The notes under the pieces are model-generated. The model did not search any database, had not been told where the DNA came from, and saw only the letters and a list, made by a program, of their open reading frames with translations. The position numbers were made by a program, and so were the translations under genes. This document shows positions 52,178-60,467 of a DNA stretch of 64,000 bases, one piece after another. Source of the DNA: Rickettsiales bacterium. Lineage in GTDB: Bacteria > Pseudomonadota > Alphaproteobacteria > Rickettsiales > JABCZZ01. The stretch spans positions 350,322 through 414,321 of the forward strand of contig DASTXE010000001.1 in the NCBI GenBank assembly GCA_035765535.1, read 5' to 3'. The first letter of the stretch is position 1, and each line of letters begins with the position of its first letter.

Positions 52178-53226
52178 CTCGTTGGTACCGCGGATGCTGG
52201 TTGCCTTGCAGAGGCAATACCCGGCTGAGCGTTAATGCCAGTAGCTGTTCCGGCAAATGTGATGGCAGGAGCGCTGGGCGCTGCTTCGCGCGTTTGCGTG
52301 GTGACCTGATCACCTCGCACGGTAACCGCGCCTACTGCGACTTCAGGGTTGCCTGTAGCACTGGCCCGTGCCGCCGCCGCATCCATGAAAGCGCGGGAAG
52401 CTATATCTACTTGTTCTGCCTTTGCGTGCTTCATATCCATACTGGTGGTAAGCGCTTTTGCGCCGTCATTAACGGCGGCAGGAGCAGCCCCCCATTGTTT
52501 GGCCTGCTGTATGATCGAGTCAAACGCTGCATTTGTGGCTTCCACAGTAGTTGCCGTTCCGGCTGCATGGGGATTCATTTGAACATCAGGCAACGGGCCT
52601 GAAGCGGCATGTAAACTGTGATCACCGGTACTGGGAGATAGTCCAAACTGGGCCTCAAGAGCTCTGTCTTTTGCCAGTACAGCAAAAGCAGCCGCATTCG
52701 CTGCTTCTGCGGCCGCCTGTTGCTCTTCAAGGGTAGGAGGCGGCTGGTCGCCCCATACGGATCGGCGCTCTCCGGGGGCCAAACCCATAGCTTCCTTGAG
52801 AGTATTTCTGGGTCTCCCATTACGCAGCATGTGTGGTGAGAAGGGATTTCTCTCACCTTTTTCTTCTAATGGCGTGCCATCCACGATGTGAGGCGGTTTC
52901 CACCCACTTGAGTTATTTCCCAAGCCGTTGGAGGGGCGGACGGTAGTAGACATAGACGATTGATGGGGAGTAGCGTTGCCATGACTTTGAGATGAGGCGT
53001 TAGGGCCATCTTCCAGCAGAAGCTTGGAGGCGTCGTAGGATGCTTGGTCGAATGGCAGGGTTGGAGAAGTTGGACCAAGAGGTGATATGGTGGTTGTCAC
53101 GGATGGCATTGTATGTGCGTCGTCACTTCCACCCGTGAAGCGGTTTCTTAACCATGAAAACAGCCCGGATTCCTTTGCCGGCGCAGTCTCGGGGGACGAT
53201 ATCTCATCTGTTGCGGTGGGTGCCAT
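52174..53226 (-). CDS. Long disordered Pro/Ser/Ala-rich protein
   Basis: Not recognised. The 350-residue product has no signal peptide or membrane helix. It is low-complexity: Ser/Thr/Pro-rich in the first half, Ala-rich helical segments in the second (EEQQAAAEAANAAAFAVLAK). Such sequence is common in proteins secreted by type III or IV systems and in scaffold proteins. Given the T4SS in this window, an effector is a reasonable guess but unsupported by a specific signal. Translationally coupled to the next gene. Confidence 0.55.
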   Translation of the reverse strand: MAPTATDEISSPETAPAKESGLFSWLRNRFTGGSDDAHTMPSVTTTISPLGPTSPTLPFDQASYDASKLLLEDGPNASSQSHGNATPHQSSMSTTVRPSNGLGNNSSGWKPPHIVDGTPLEEKGERNPFSPHMLRNGRPRNTLKEAMGLAPGERRSVWGDQPPPTLEEQQAAAEAANAAAFAVLAKDRALEAQFGLSPSTGDHSLHAASGPLPDVQMNPHAAGTATTVEATNAAFDSIIQQAKQWGAAPAAVNDGAKALTTSMDMKHAKAEQVDIASRAFMDAAAARASATGNPEVAVGAVTVRGDQVTTQTREAAPSAPAITFAGTATGINAQPGIASARQPASAVPTR

Positions 53227-53406
53227 GACGGATTCCTGTTACACTAGTCTCACCTGCCAGTATAAAGGATTGCGGTTAATAAGGGATTAATTTTTTATGA
53301 CAATTTATAATATTATATTTCCTTTTATATTGAAATATAATGATTTTTATAAGGTGTTCTCGCATTGCGATCTGCGAATAATTCTCACTGTCCAGAACAA
53401 AAGTGA

Positions 53407-54021
53407 TTACAATGCGTTTTCCCACCATGTCGGCACTGTCGGTTTTAATCCTAAGGAAGCATTAACGATTTTCCGGTAGGGGATACGGGTACGCCTTAGA
53501 ATGACTTTGCCTGCTTCCAGAAAACATTGTAGCTGTGCTTCGTTCTGTAGGCCTTCGACGATATGCAGTTTTCTGTTGTCCTTGGTTAGAAAATACAACG
53601 TAATAAACTTCGGTGGCCTTTCACCCCAGAAATTGCCCTCAATAACCAATTCTGCGATGTCACTGAAATTACAGATCTCCTTGCCGTTCTTAAACACAAT
53701 ATGGCGCGAAGTGTTTATTTCCCAGTTTTCACCCAGCAGCAGAACCAATATGCCTCGAAATGAAGAGATGACGCAAATCGCCAAACCAATCACAATACAG
53801 ATAGCTGCTGTTACATACTCAGATGTGTCATAAACTGGCAATAGCCAGTGGCCATGGCTATAGCTTTCTTTGTCGTGCAATATCTGCGGCCCTATCTTCA
53901 ATACGCAATATACCACGAAGACGGAGAGTGATAAAAAATACAGTACTTTGAGTGCTGCGGGCAAAACCCGAGGATGAAGTATAATGCCGGATTGGGTTTC
54001 TTTGATATCGAGTGCTCGCAT
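53407..54021 (-). CDS. Membrane protein of unknown function
   Basis: Not recognised. The 204-residue product has two membrane helices (about 25-45 and 72-96) and a C-terminal soluble domain with the layout of a bacterial PH-like domain: NWEINTSRHIVFKNGKEICN, ELVIEGNFWGERPPKF and ITLYFLTKDNRKLHIVEG. The layout resembles small membrane proteins with one beta-rich cytoplasmic domain. It lies between the disordered-protein gene and tRNA-Ala. The sequence is somewhat AT-richer than the main housekeeping genes. Confidence 0.6.
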   Translation of the reverse strand: MRALDIKETQSGIILHPRVLPAALKVLYFLSLSVFVVYCVLKIGPQILHDKESYSHGHWLLPVYDTSEYVTAAICIVIGLAICVISSFRGILVLLLGENWEINTSRHIVFKNGKEICNFSDIAELVIEGNFWGERPPKFITLYFLTKDNRKLHIVEGLQNEAQLQCFLEAGKVILRRTRIPYRKIVNASLGLKPTVPTWWENAL

Positions 54022-54075
54022 GACGCAAATAAGATTTTCATCAAGTTGCTGAAAGAAAACACGTCATTAAGAGAC

Positions 54076-54151
<76 letters not shown>

Positions 54152-54214
54152 GTATCAATAGGGAGAGGACTTTTTAGCCAATCTGCCGCGAGTGTCAACA
54201 GAAATCAGTGTGGC

Positions 54215-54841
54215 TTATGCCATCAGCTGTTCCACCATGCAGGCTTCCAGCGTCGCTGATGTCGGGTTGGCCAGGGGAGAGCTTACGCGGTAATAAATCG
54301 CTCCGAAGGGAAAGACGACCATGAATTTATCCCAGCTGGACATCAACCGATGCCGGCTGCTATGGCAGGCTATGCAGATGACAGGAACATTGGCTAACCT
54401 TGCCAGATCGATGACGCCTGTCTGCACTTTCATGCGTGGCCCCTTGGGGCCATCCGGCGTGATGACGATATGCTCCCCGGCCCGCAGCGCCCTGATCGCT
54501 TTCGCCGCCGCCTTTGCACCGCCGCGGGTGGTTGAGCCGCGTATGACATCAATGCCAAAACGCTGGATGGTGCGGGCGATAATCTCGCCGTCATGATGGG
54601 TGGAGATGATGGCGTGTGTTTTATTCGCCTTCGGGCAGATCATCGCCATCATCAGCAGACTGCCGTGCCAGAAGGAAAATATGGCGGGCAGGTCGCCATT
54701 GAGATAAGGCAGTGCAAGCTCGTCTATGTCCATATGCTTGCGCGAGGTATAATAAACGAATCGGATATACGCCGCGATGCAGAAAGAGAGCCCGCTTTGA
54801 AAGGCAGGGGCCCGGAAAAGCCTTTTTGAGAATTGCTTCAT
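54215..54841 (-). CDS. Lysophospholipid acyltransferase-like protein (DUF374)
   Basis: A 208-residue membrane-associated protein of the DUF374 group within the LPLAT superfamily. An N-terminal hydrophobic segment is followed by the conserved FSFWHGSLLMM, IISTHHDGEIIART, RGSTTRGGAKAAAKAIRAL and VITPDGPKGPRMKVQTGV. The family is thought to acylate lipids, perhaps in lipid A or phospholipid remodelling; the substrate is unknown. The ATG at 54841 was chosen over an upstream TTG at 54862. Confidence 0.88.
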   Translation of the reverse strand: MKQFSKRLFRAPAFQSGLSFCIAAYIRFVYYTSRKHMDIDELALPYLNGDLPAIFSFWHGSLLMMAMICPKANKTHAIISTHHDGEIIARTIQRFGIDVIRGSTTRGGAKAAAKAIRALRAGEHIVITPDGPKGPRMKVQTGVIDLARLANVPVICIACHSSRHRLMSSWDKFMVVFPFGAIYYRVSSPLANPTSATLEACMVEQLMA

Positions 54842-54885
54842 GCACCTAAAAGGAGTGAGCAACAGCGCGCAGAGAAAGAGAGAAA

Positions 54886-55101
54886 TTATCCGGCGAGGTT
54901 GATAAGCTTGATATTGGCAGCAAATGTTCTGCCTTTGTTCGTCGCCAGTTCATAGCTGACGCGCTGGCCTTTCGGAAGATTGGCGATATTCGCGCGCTCC
55001 AGCGAATTGGAGTGGATGAATACGTCGCTGCCGCCGCTTTCGGGTTGGATGAAGCCGAATCCTTTGTTTGGATTAAACCATTTTACAGTACCGGTAGCCA
55101 T
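54886..55101 (-). CDS. Cold-shock protein (CspA family), copy 1
   Basis: A 71-residue single-domain RNA-binding protein acting as an RNA chaperone. RNP1 is KGFGFIQ and RNP2 is DVFIHS, within the usual GTVKWFNPNKGFGFI start. A GGAAG ribosome site precedes the ATG. It lies about 100 bases downstream of a second csp gene on the same strand, with a terminator between them, so each is probably transcribed alone. Confidence 0.95.
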   Translation of the reverse strand: MATGTVKWFNPNKGFGFIQPESGGSDVFIHSNSLERANIANLPKGQRVSYELATNKGRTFAANIKLINLAG

Positions 55102-55144
55102 TTTCTTCCTTTCAGGGTGAAATGCTAATGACGCAAAGGCAAAT

Positions 55145-55186
55145 CCAAAAACAATTTGTGCGCCCGAAATGCTTCAGGCGCACAAA
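55145..55186 (-). terminator. Rho-independent terminator after cold-shock copy 2
   Basis: A perfect 10-bp stem (TTTGTGCGCC at 55155-55164 with GGCGCACAAA at 55177-55186) and a 12-base loop is followed on the minus strand by a T-rich stretch (TTGTTTTTGG). It lies 18 bases after the stop of the csp gene at 55204. Confidence 0.75.
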
Positions 55187-55203
55187 AATGAATGCTATCG
55201 CAA

Positions 55204-55410
55204 TTAAGCGGCGAGCTTCAGGTTTACAGCCGAGGTCTTGCCTTTTTCGGTAGCAAGTTCATAGCTGATTTTCTGGCCGTCATCCAGACCGCGCATGCCG
55301 GCTTTCTGCACAGCAGAAATATGCACGAACACGTCCGAACCGCCCTGGTCAGGCTGGATAAAGCCGAAGCCTTTGGTGGAATTGAACCATTTTACAGTAC
55401 CGGTAGCCAT
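55204..55410 (-). CDS. Cold-shock protein (CspA family), copy 2
   Basis: A 68-residue cold-shock protein with RNP1 KGFGFIQ and RNP2 DVFVHI. It differs from copy 1 in the middle ([20 protein letters not shown]), so the two are diverged paralogues rather than a recent duplication. The ATG at 55410 has an AAAGGAG site 8 bases upstream; the longer in-frame start is not needed. A terminator follows. Confidence 0.94.
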   Translation of the reverse strand: MATGTVKWFNSTKGFGFIQPDQGGSDVFVHISAVQKAGMRGLDDGQKISYELATEKGKTSAVNLKLAA

Positions 55411-55562
55411 AGTATAGTCTCCTTTAGACATTAACGTTTTTAACTGCCTTTATCGGGCAATCATTGAGCTTATAACTTATCCCGAACCATTCGGGAAACT
55501 CTACCAAACGCTGAAAAACCAGTCCTTAGGAGATATATTTTATATACCAGGCAGGTATCCGC

Positions 55563-55574
55563 TACCCTAGGGTA
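55563..55574. repeat. 12-bp perfect palindrome
   Basis: TACCCTAGGGTA is a perfect 12-base palindrome in the AT-rich gap between divergent genes. It has the look of a dimeric repressor site, but its owner is unknown. Confidence 0.45.
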
Positions 55575-55731
55575 ACCAACAGATGCAAGAGTAGCTAAAA
55601 AACTCAATAGACAGCTTAGCGTTTTTTCCCGCAAAGTCAATTTTTCTGTGGGTTTCAGGGCAATAAAAATGCCCGTAGCCAGAGAAAATCAACGATTAGT
55701 GATGAATGTCAGGTGGTAAGCTAAAATGCCC

Positions 55732-55759
55732 TTCACAAGAAGTAGGGACAGACTATAAT
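55732..55759 (+). promoter_or_regulatory. Promoter of the secreted hypothetical gene
   Basis: TTCACA (55732-55737, one mismatch to TTGACA) and a perfect TATAAT (55754-55759) are 16 bases apart. The predicted start near 55765 leaves a 24-base leader before the ATG at 55789. Confidence 0.6.
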
Positions 55760-55788
55760 CGTCTTATTCGTTTTTAGCAGCTCATCCG

Positions 55789-56961
55789 ATGCCCAGAATA
55801 TCAACTTTAGCCTTAATGATTCTTCTGTTCTGCATGCCATCATGGGCATATTCCGAACAGAATCTGGCGGAAATCAGGCGAAACTATAATGCATCCACCG
55901 CAGAACTTGAAAAGCATCTTATTGAAGGGCAGTGGATCGATGAAGAACCTGATTCATCAATCCTGTTAACAAAACATAGGTACCTTGCGGAAGAGTGGAT
56001 AGTAGCATGGCTCAATGCACATCCTTCTCAGGGAATTGAAGGCATCAGGAAGGCTATCACAACGCTTGCGCCGTCGGAAACCCCGCAATGCGTCACATTG
56101 GAGGACGATACTTTTCTTGTGGCAACGCCCGCTCTCATTCCCAGCATATTCATTATAGCGAAGTCAGACGGGCGTTTTAAATCTGTGTGGAGCATAACCG
56201 ATCCGCAGGAGGTCAAAGGGAAAGCAGCGGATATGCTGAGCGCTTGGCAAGCCGGTAACGCCGTGCATGGCGGGCGCGGCCCCTACTCAGCGGGAGGGGG
56301 AAGCATGGGACCGCTTTTCCCTGAACTCGGCATTTTGCCGGCGGATAAAAACGGGCATGCACGCTTTTATATCGATGCTACCTATGCACAAAGTGCCGGT
56401 GGCACTCAAGGCAAGCAAATCACTCTATGGGCGTGGGATGGCACAAATGCGCATCTGCAGTTTGCCCGGAATTATCTGATCGGGATTGATCAGGATGCAG
56501 GAACTCGCGTAGAAGGCAATCTGCTTAAGGTGCAGCAGAAAAAATCCTTCCGTACATTCTTCATGAGCGCGTCATCGCCAGAGCGCCAGGTAGACTGGAT
56601 TGTACAGATAGAACCGGAAGGAATGAAAGAAGTAGGGGAAGAAGTCGTGGTGCCTGAACTGGATGCAGTGGATGAACTTTTCTATCGGCTGATCAAAGGA
56701 ACGCCTGCTTCGGACATTGCCTCACCAGCAGCCATTAAGGTCGCTGAAAAAATCATACAGAATGTCCGTGCCGGAGATTCGGAGGAAGAGTGGAAAAAAT
56801 ATTCTTCACTCGGCATGATCATGGATTGGGCAGTGACTCATGACGCAGGCAAAAAGAGCTTATGCCTTCCGCTGGATGAGGGAACCTATCAGATAACATT
56901 CGGAGGTAAGCGCTACTTTATTGCAAGTCTCGTGAAAACCAACGGATGCAAGAGCCAATAA
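55789..56961 (+). CDS. Secreted protein of unknown function
   Basis: Not recognised. The 390-residue product has a signal peptide (about 1-22, ending WAYSEQ). A helical N-terminal part is followed by beta-rich sequence with a Gly-rich loop (GGRGPYSAGGGSMGPLFPE) and segments that look like a beta-propeller or barrel (KQITLWAWDGTNAHLQFARN, RTFFMSASSPERQVDWIVQI). A periplasmic protein is likely. The AT-rich HEPN-motif gene starts 4 bases after its stop. Confidence 0.6.
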   Translation: MPRISTLALMILLFCMPSWAYSEQNLAEIRRNYNASTAELEKHLIEGQWIDEEPDSSILLTKHRYLAEEWIVAWLNAHPSQGIEGIRKAITTLAPSETPQCVTLEDDTFLVATPALIPSIFIIAKSDGRFKSVWSITDPQEVKGKAADMLSAWQAGNAVHGGRGPYSAGGGSMGPLFPELGILPADKNGHARFYIDATYAQSAGGTQGKQITLWAWDGTNAHLQFARNYLIGIDQDAGTRVEGNLLKVQQKKSFRTFFMSASSPERQVDWIVQIEPEGMKEVGEEVVVPELDAVDELFYRLIKGTPASDIASPAAIKVAEKIIQNVRAGDSEEEWKKYSSLGMIMDWAVTHDAGKKSLCLPLDEGTYQITFGGKRYFIASLVKTNGCKSQ

Positions 56962-56965
56962 GCAC

Positions 56966-57703
56966 ATGATTCAATTAACTGCTATCCAAGAAGTTGATAA
57001 AATACACGAGTTACTAAGTCAGCATTTAAAAGAACTTAACCAAAATTCTCTTGGGTTTAATCATTTAACTGTATATGGAAGACTCTTTTTATACACACTT
57101 GAAAAATATAAAACTGAATTAGAGTTACCATCCCCTAGATTCAGTTATGAGCTTAGAAACTTTATCAATCGACAGCTAGCCTCAAATTTATTGTTATGTA
57201 TCGAAGGAGGTTTGCAGGAATTTATTGTGGATCAGTATAAATGCTCAGTTCTGAATAAAAGGGAGCTTTCAGCATTTGGTTGTGCATCAACTTTACTTAA
57301 AAAAACAGACTCTTTATTAAGCAACTCAGAAAGGAAATGGTTAAAAAATTTCAGAGGAAAACGAGTTTCAAGCCCAGATTTTTATGATTTATTAGATTTT
57401 GTAATCTGTAGCCTCTCCCTCATACCTGCTGAACAAAAAAAATTGTTCAGAAGATCTTTTGAATTTTTTACCTTAGTGCGTAATAAAGCATCCCATTTAG
57501 ATGCCAGCTTAACTCTCCAAGAGATAGCATTAATAGAAGAATTTTCACTTAAAGATTCTAGCAAATTACGGTTTCAAATTAGCGTGGTAGAAGATGAAGG
57601 ATTGCATTATTTCGAGGTAACTCTAATTTTCTTTCATCAAGCTTGGTTGCATGTAAAAAATTTCTTTGAATTACTTTACGATGAGATAAATACTCAATCG
57701 TAA
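56966..57703 (+). CDS. AT-rich protein with a HEPN-type RNxxxH motif
   Basis: A 245-residue, mostly helical soluble protein with no recognised family. Residues 172-177 read RNKASH, the Rx4H motif of HEPN RNases, preceded by a helix (RRSFEFFTLV) as in those domains. HEPN proteins act as toxins, antiphage RNases or RNA processors. The gene is far richer in A+T than its neighbours, suggesting recent acquisition. It begins 4 bases after the previous stop without a clear ribosome site. The motif alone is weak proof, and the protein is a single gene with no visible antitoxin. Confidence 0.6.
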   Translation: MIQLTAIQEVDKIHELLSQHLKELNQNSLGFNHLTVYGRLFLYTLEKYKTELELPSPRFSYELRNFINRQLASNLLLCIEGGLQEFIVDQYKCSVLNKRELSAFGCASTLLKKTDSLLSNSERKWLKNFRGKRVSSPDFYDLLDFVICSLSLIPAEQKKLFRRSFEFFTLVRNKASHLDASLTLQEIALIEEFSLKDSSKLRFQISVVEDEGLHYFEVTLIFFHQAWLHVKNFFELLYDEINTQS

Positions 57704-57719
57704 ATAAAGTTTTCTAGTC

Positions 57720-58013
57720 TCACCCCACCACCACCTTTATATCCTGCGTTGTATTCGGCGCAGCGGCAGGAGTGAAGGCGCGTTTCTGGGTGAAGTGAAT
57801 TATCGTTTCACCCGCCGCAAATGCGGTTACTTCAAATAATTCATCGCGGCTGGAAGCGCCCGGCCTTGGGGAATCCACCGCATCGCTCTCCAGCTTCGCA
57901 ACGCTTGCAATTGTCTTATTCTCAATCTCGAAGAACCACTGATACCCGGCGCTGCCAAGCCCCGGCAGGGTGATACGGGTTTTATCGCCAACGGAAAGTG
58001 AAACTTCTTTCAT
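57720..58013 (-). CDS. Chagasin-like (I42) cysteine protease inhibitor
   Basis: A 97-residue protein of the chagasin/ICP family, which blocks papain-type proteases with three loops. Seen here are the loop region LPGLGSAGYQWFFE (in place of NPTTGYxW), the RPGASS loop, and EVTAFAAGETIIHFTQKRAF. The ATG at 58013 with GAGG was chosen over a GTG 6 bases earlier. No signal peptide. It lies just downstream of a papain-like protease on the same strand, with a terminator between, so it probably has its own promoter. Confidence 0.82.
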   Translation of the reverse strand: MKEVSLSVGDKTRITLPGLGSAGYQWFFEIENKTIASVAKLESDAVDSPRPGASSRDELFEVTAFAAGETIIHFTQKRAFTPAAAPNTTQDIKVVVG

Positions 58014-58114
58014 AAGCACCTCATTAAGTAACGGGCAACCGGACGAGCAGAGCGAGGACTAGCGACCAAGCGGGAGCGCAGCCCGCGTGGCGCCTGAACG
58101 CAATCCAATAGTCT

Positions 58115-58151
58115 AAAAAAATAACCGGATGCGGTATTACACCGCACCCGG
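58115..58151 (-). terminator. Rho-independent terminator after the papain-like protease gene
   Basis: On the minus strand a strong hairpin (CCGG plus TGCGGT paired with ACCGCA plus CCGG, one mismatch, 5-base loop, 58151-58125) is followed by TTATTTTTTT. It lies 24 bases after the protease stop, and separates the protease from the inhibitor gene. Confidence 0.85.
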
Positions 58152-58174
58152 CCCAGATATACAACTACGAAAGG

Positions 58175-60208
58175 TTACTTCTTGATGGCAACTTTTTTGA
58201 TCGGCCCAACCGGAATCGGACGGACGATCAACGGATCGGTCGCGGCGTGACCGAAATTCGGCCCCTGGTTCCACGTTGCACCGCTGCGCCACCAGTGCTG
58301 CAGCGTGCCATCGGTCAGTTCGGCGATGAGTTCCAGGTTGAAGCCGTAGCTTGACTCGATCAGCCCCAGCACTTTCGTGATGCCACTGCCAAAGGTCGCA
58401 CTGTGGAACCAGTCCTGTGTGCCTTCATTGTCGCGCCACCAATGCTGGATGGAGCCGTTCACCGCCACGCAGAGCTCATAATTGCCCTGCTTGGTTTCGT
58501 CGGCTGCGCTGTACTGGCCTTCGACCATCACGGGCGAGCTCTTCACGCCTGCGCCGAACTTCTCGCCAGCCTTCCATGCGCCGCCATGCGGATCGTCACG
58601 CCAGTAACGCTGCATCGTGCCGTCGTTATTGACGCAGACGACATCCAGCCCATGATCGCGGCGCTGCACGAGCGTCGCACCGCTATGCGCAACGTTGGAA
58701 GCGAACGTGGCGCTTGCCGCCCATCCGCCGCCGCCATTGTTGCGCCACCAGTGCTGCAGCGTGCCGTCGGAAAGGCGTACGACGAGTTCGAAATTGCCCG
58801 GGGCGCCGTAATCCCCCTGGATGAAGCCGGGAATACCTGCCACATTCGTGGGGCCGAAGATGCCGCCATCGTTCCAGGTGCCGTTGGACTGGTTGAACCA
58901 CCAGTGGTGCAGGCGGTTGGAAGTCGTCCAGTACACATACTCGAAGTTACGGTTATACGTGGTGCCGGTAGCGGTGGGGCTTTGCTGGCAGTCATTGGCG
59001 AGCGTTTCGGCGAGCGACCAGTTGAAGTTGGAGCCGTCGCGCCAGTAATGGCGGATGGCGTTGCCAGTGGGGGCTTTCGTCCAGACTTCAAAGTTGCGGT
59101 GGCCTGCGCCGTCTCCGCTTTCATACAAGCTGCCGTTATGCATGCGGCGCTTCGTCCAAGGATCGGGATTGATGGCAGCGTTCGGGATGCCGTACTTCGC
59201 ATAGGAGTCGATATCGGCCTGGCCGTAACCGAACCAGCAATAGCCCTGCATGCCCCAGCCCGTGCCCCACGAGTTGCGGATAAGCCATGCATTCTTCGAG
59301 TCGTCGTAGCCGACAATCACGATGCAATGCCCGCCTGCAACGGTGTTGTTGGTCTTCGTATAGACGCCGGAATTCGGGCCGTAAGCGAAGAAGTCGTTAT
59401 AGACGGTGAAGCAGGCGCTGAGCGGGCCTACATTATCCAGCCAGTTTTTCTGGTCCTGGATATTGCCGATCGCGACGTAATTATCCAGACGCACGGTGCG
59501 GCCGTCACGGTCGGAAGTCGGGTGGTAAGGCTGGTTCGTCGTTTCATACGGCCAGCAGCCCGGATCGGCAACGCCGTGCGCTTTCATCCAGTCGAGCGCC
59601 GTCACGGGGGAGCCAGTGGTGGAGCATTGCGCGCCAAGCCCGTCATGCACGTCGCCTTCGGAGCGCAGGCTCCATACGGCGTGTTCGATGCGCGTCATGG
59701 CTTCCACTAGGCCCACGGCGCTGAACGTCCAGCAGGATTCGCAAGGTCCCTGATCCTTAATTTTCGTGAGCCACGGCCAGCCATAACGGTTACGCCAGTC
59801 GACCGATTTAGGCGTGCCCGACGTGCCGAACTCTGCAGCTGCAGCAGGAGCCGCAGCGGCAAGTGTTTCCTCAGCGGTGGAGCGCAGTTCCAGCACCTTG
59901 CTGCCCGGAGCGCCGGGAGCAATCGTCTTAAGCGACTCAAGCTGGGTCGTATCCAGTTCGGTAAGTTTATTCTTAGGAATGAAACCGCGGTTGATGCGCT
60001 GCTGGAGCAGGAAAGTGTTGTTGGTCGGCGCGGTGAAGAAAGGAGTGAGATCAAGCTTCGGCAGATCGGCTGCTTTCGCGACTTTGCTCAGATCGGCACC
60101 TGTCGGATGGACCTTCACCTCGTCTTCGTCCCTGAGGCGATGATCGAGCGTCCATTGAGCGTTCGCCGCCGTGAGGTCTTTGCGTAGGTCTGCAATTTTG
60201 ATTGGCAT
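58175..60208 (-). CDS. Papain-like (C1) cysteine protease with lectin-like repeat domain
   Basis: A 677-residue protein. Residues 1-133 look like a propeptide with an Ala-rich linker. The C1A peptidase domain (135-345) has Gln153, Cys159 (QGPCESCWTFSA), His294 (GGHCIVIVGYDD) and Asn312 (RNSWGTGWG). Residues 350-660 hold about six repeats of some 50 residues, each with a core like DGTLQHWWR followed by a Gly/Trp-rich turn, resembling PLL-type beta-propeller lectins. There is no classical signal peptide, so export, if any, is non-standard. It may act on host or prey proteins. AAGGAG precedes the ATG. Confidence 0.88.
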   Translation of the reverse strand: MPIKIADLRKDLTAANAQWTLDHRLRDEDEVKVHPTGADLSKVAKAADLPKLDLTPFFTAPTNNTFLLQQRINRGFIPKNKLTELDTTQLESLKTIAPGAPGSKVLELRSTAEETLAAAAPAAAAEFGTSGTPKSVDWRNRYGWPWLTKIKDQGPCESCWTFSAVGLVEAMTRIEHAVWSLRSEGDVHDGLGAQCSTTGSPVTALDWMKAHGVADPGCWPYETTNQPYHPTSDRDGRTVRLDNYVAIGNIQDQKNWLDNVGPLSACFTVYNDFFAYGPNSGVYTKTNNTVAGGHCIVIVGYDDSKNAWLIRNSWGTGWGMQGYCWFGYGQADIDSYAKYGIPNAAINPDPWTKRRMHNGSLYESGDGAGHRNFEVWTKAPTGNAIRHYWRDGSNFNWSLAETLANDCQQSPTATGTTYNRNFEYVYWTTSNRLHHWWFNQSNGTWNDGGIFGPTNVAGIPGFIQGDYGAPGNFELVVRLSDGTLQHWWRNNGGGGWAASATFASNVAHSGATLVQRRDHGLDVVCVNNDGTMQRYWRDDPHGGAWKAGEKFGAGVKSSPVMVEGQYSAADETKQGNYELCVAVNGSIQHWWRDNEGTQDWFHSATFGSGITKVLGLIESSYGFNLELIAELTDGTLQHWWRSGATWNQGPNFGHAATDPLIVRPIPVGPIKKVAIKK

Positions 60209-60467
60209 AATCTCTCCTTAAAATGGTTGAGAGAGAAAGTTACTTATGGTTGTATAAATGAAATATAACTCAATCTTCGGCTTTCGTAAGTAAGTTATAA
60301 GTGTATTTAAAAAACAACACTTTATGAAATGCCATAGAGGAACATGTCAAAACTATAAGTTGATCATATGGTTGAATATGGTTTGATCGGGACAAGCGCA
60401 ATCAAGAAACTTGTGAATGACAGTAAAATAACTATTCTCTCTGGGAAAAGTAAAAGGAAAACGACAT

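Larger units (their letters stand above)
55411..55788. other. Intergenic region with palindromes between csp and a secreted-protein gene
   Basis: About 380 bases without a gene. It holds the csp leader (minus) and a promoter for the plus-strand gene. Inverted repeats seen: CCCGAA-CCA-TTCGGG (55481-55495), the perfect 12-bp palindrome TACCCTAGGGTA (55563-55574), and GGGCA/TGCCC (55658-55674). The first lies about 70 bases before the csp start and could be part of the cold-shock leader structure or an operator. Confidence 0.5.

Noticed and set aside
58403..59710. 435-residue plus-strand frame opposite the papain-like protease
   Set aside because: Antisense shadow of a GC-rich gene with clear catalytic motifs on the minus strand.
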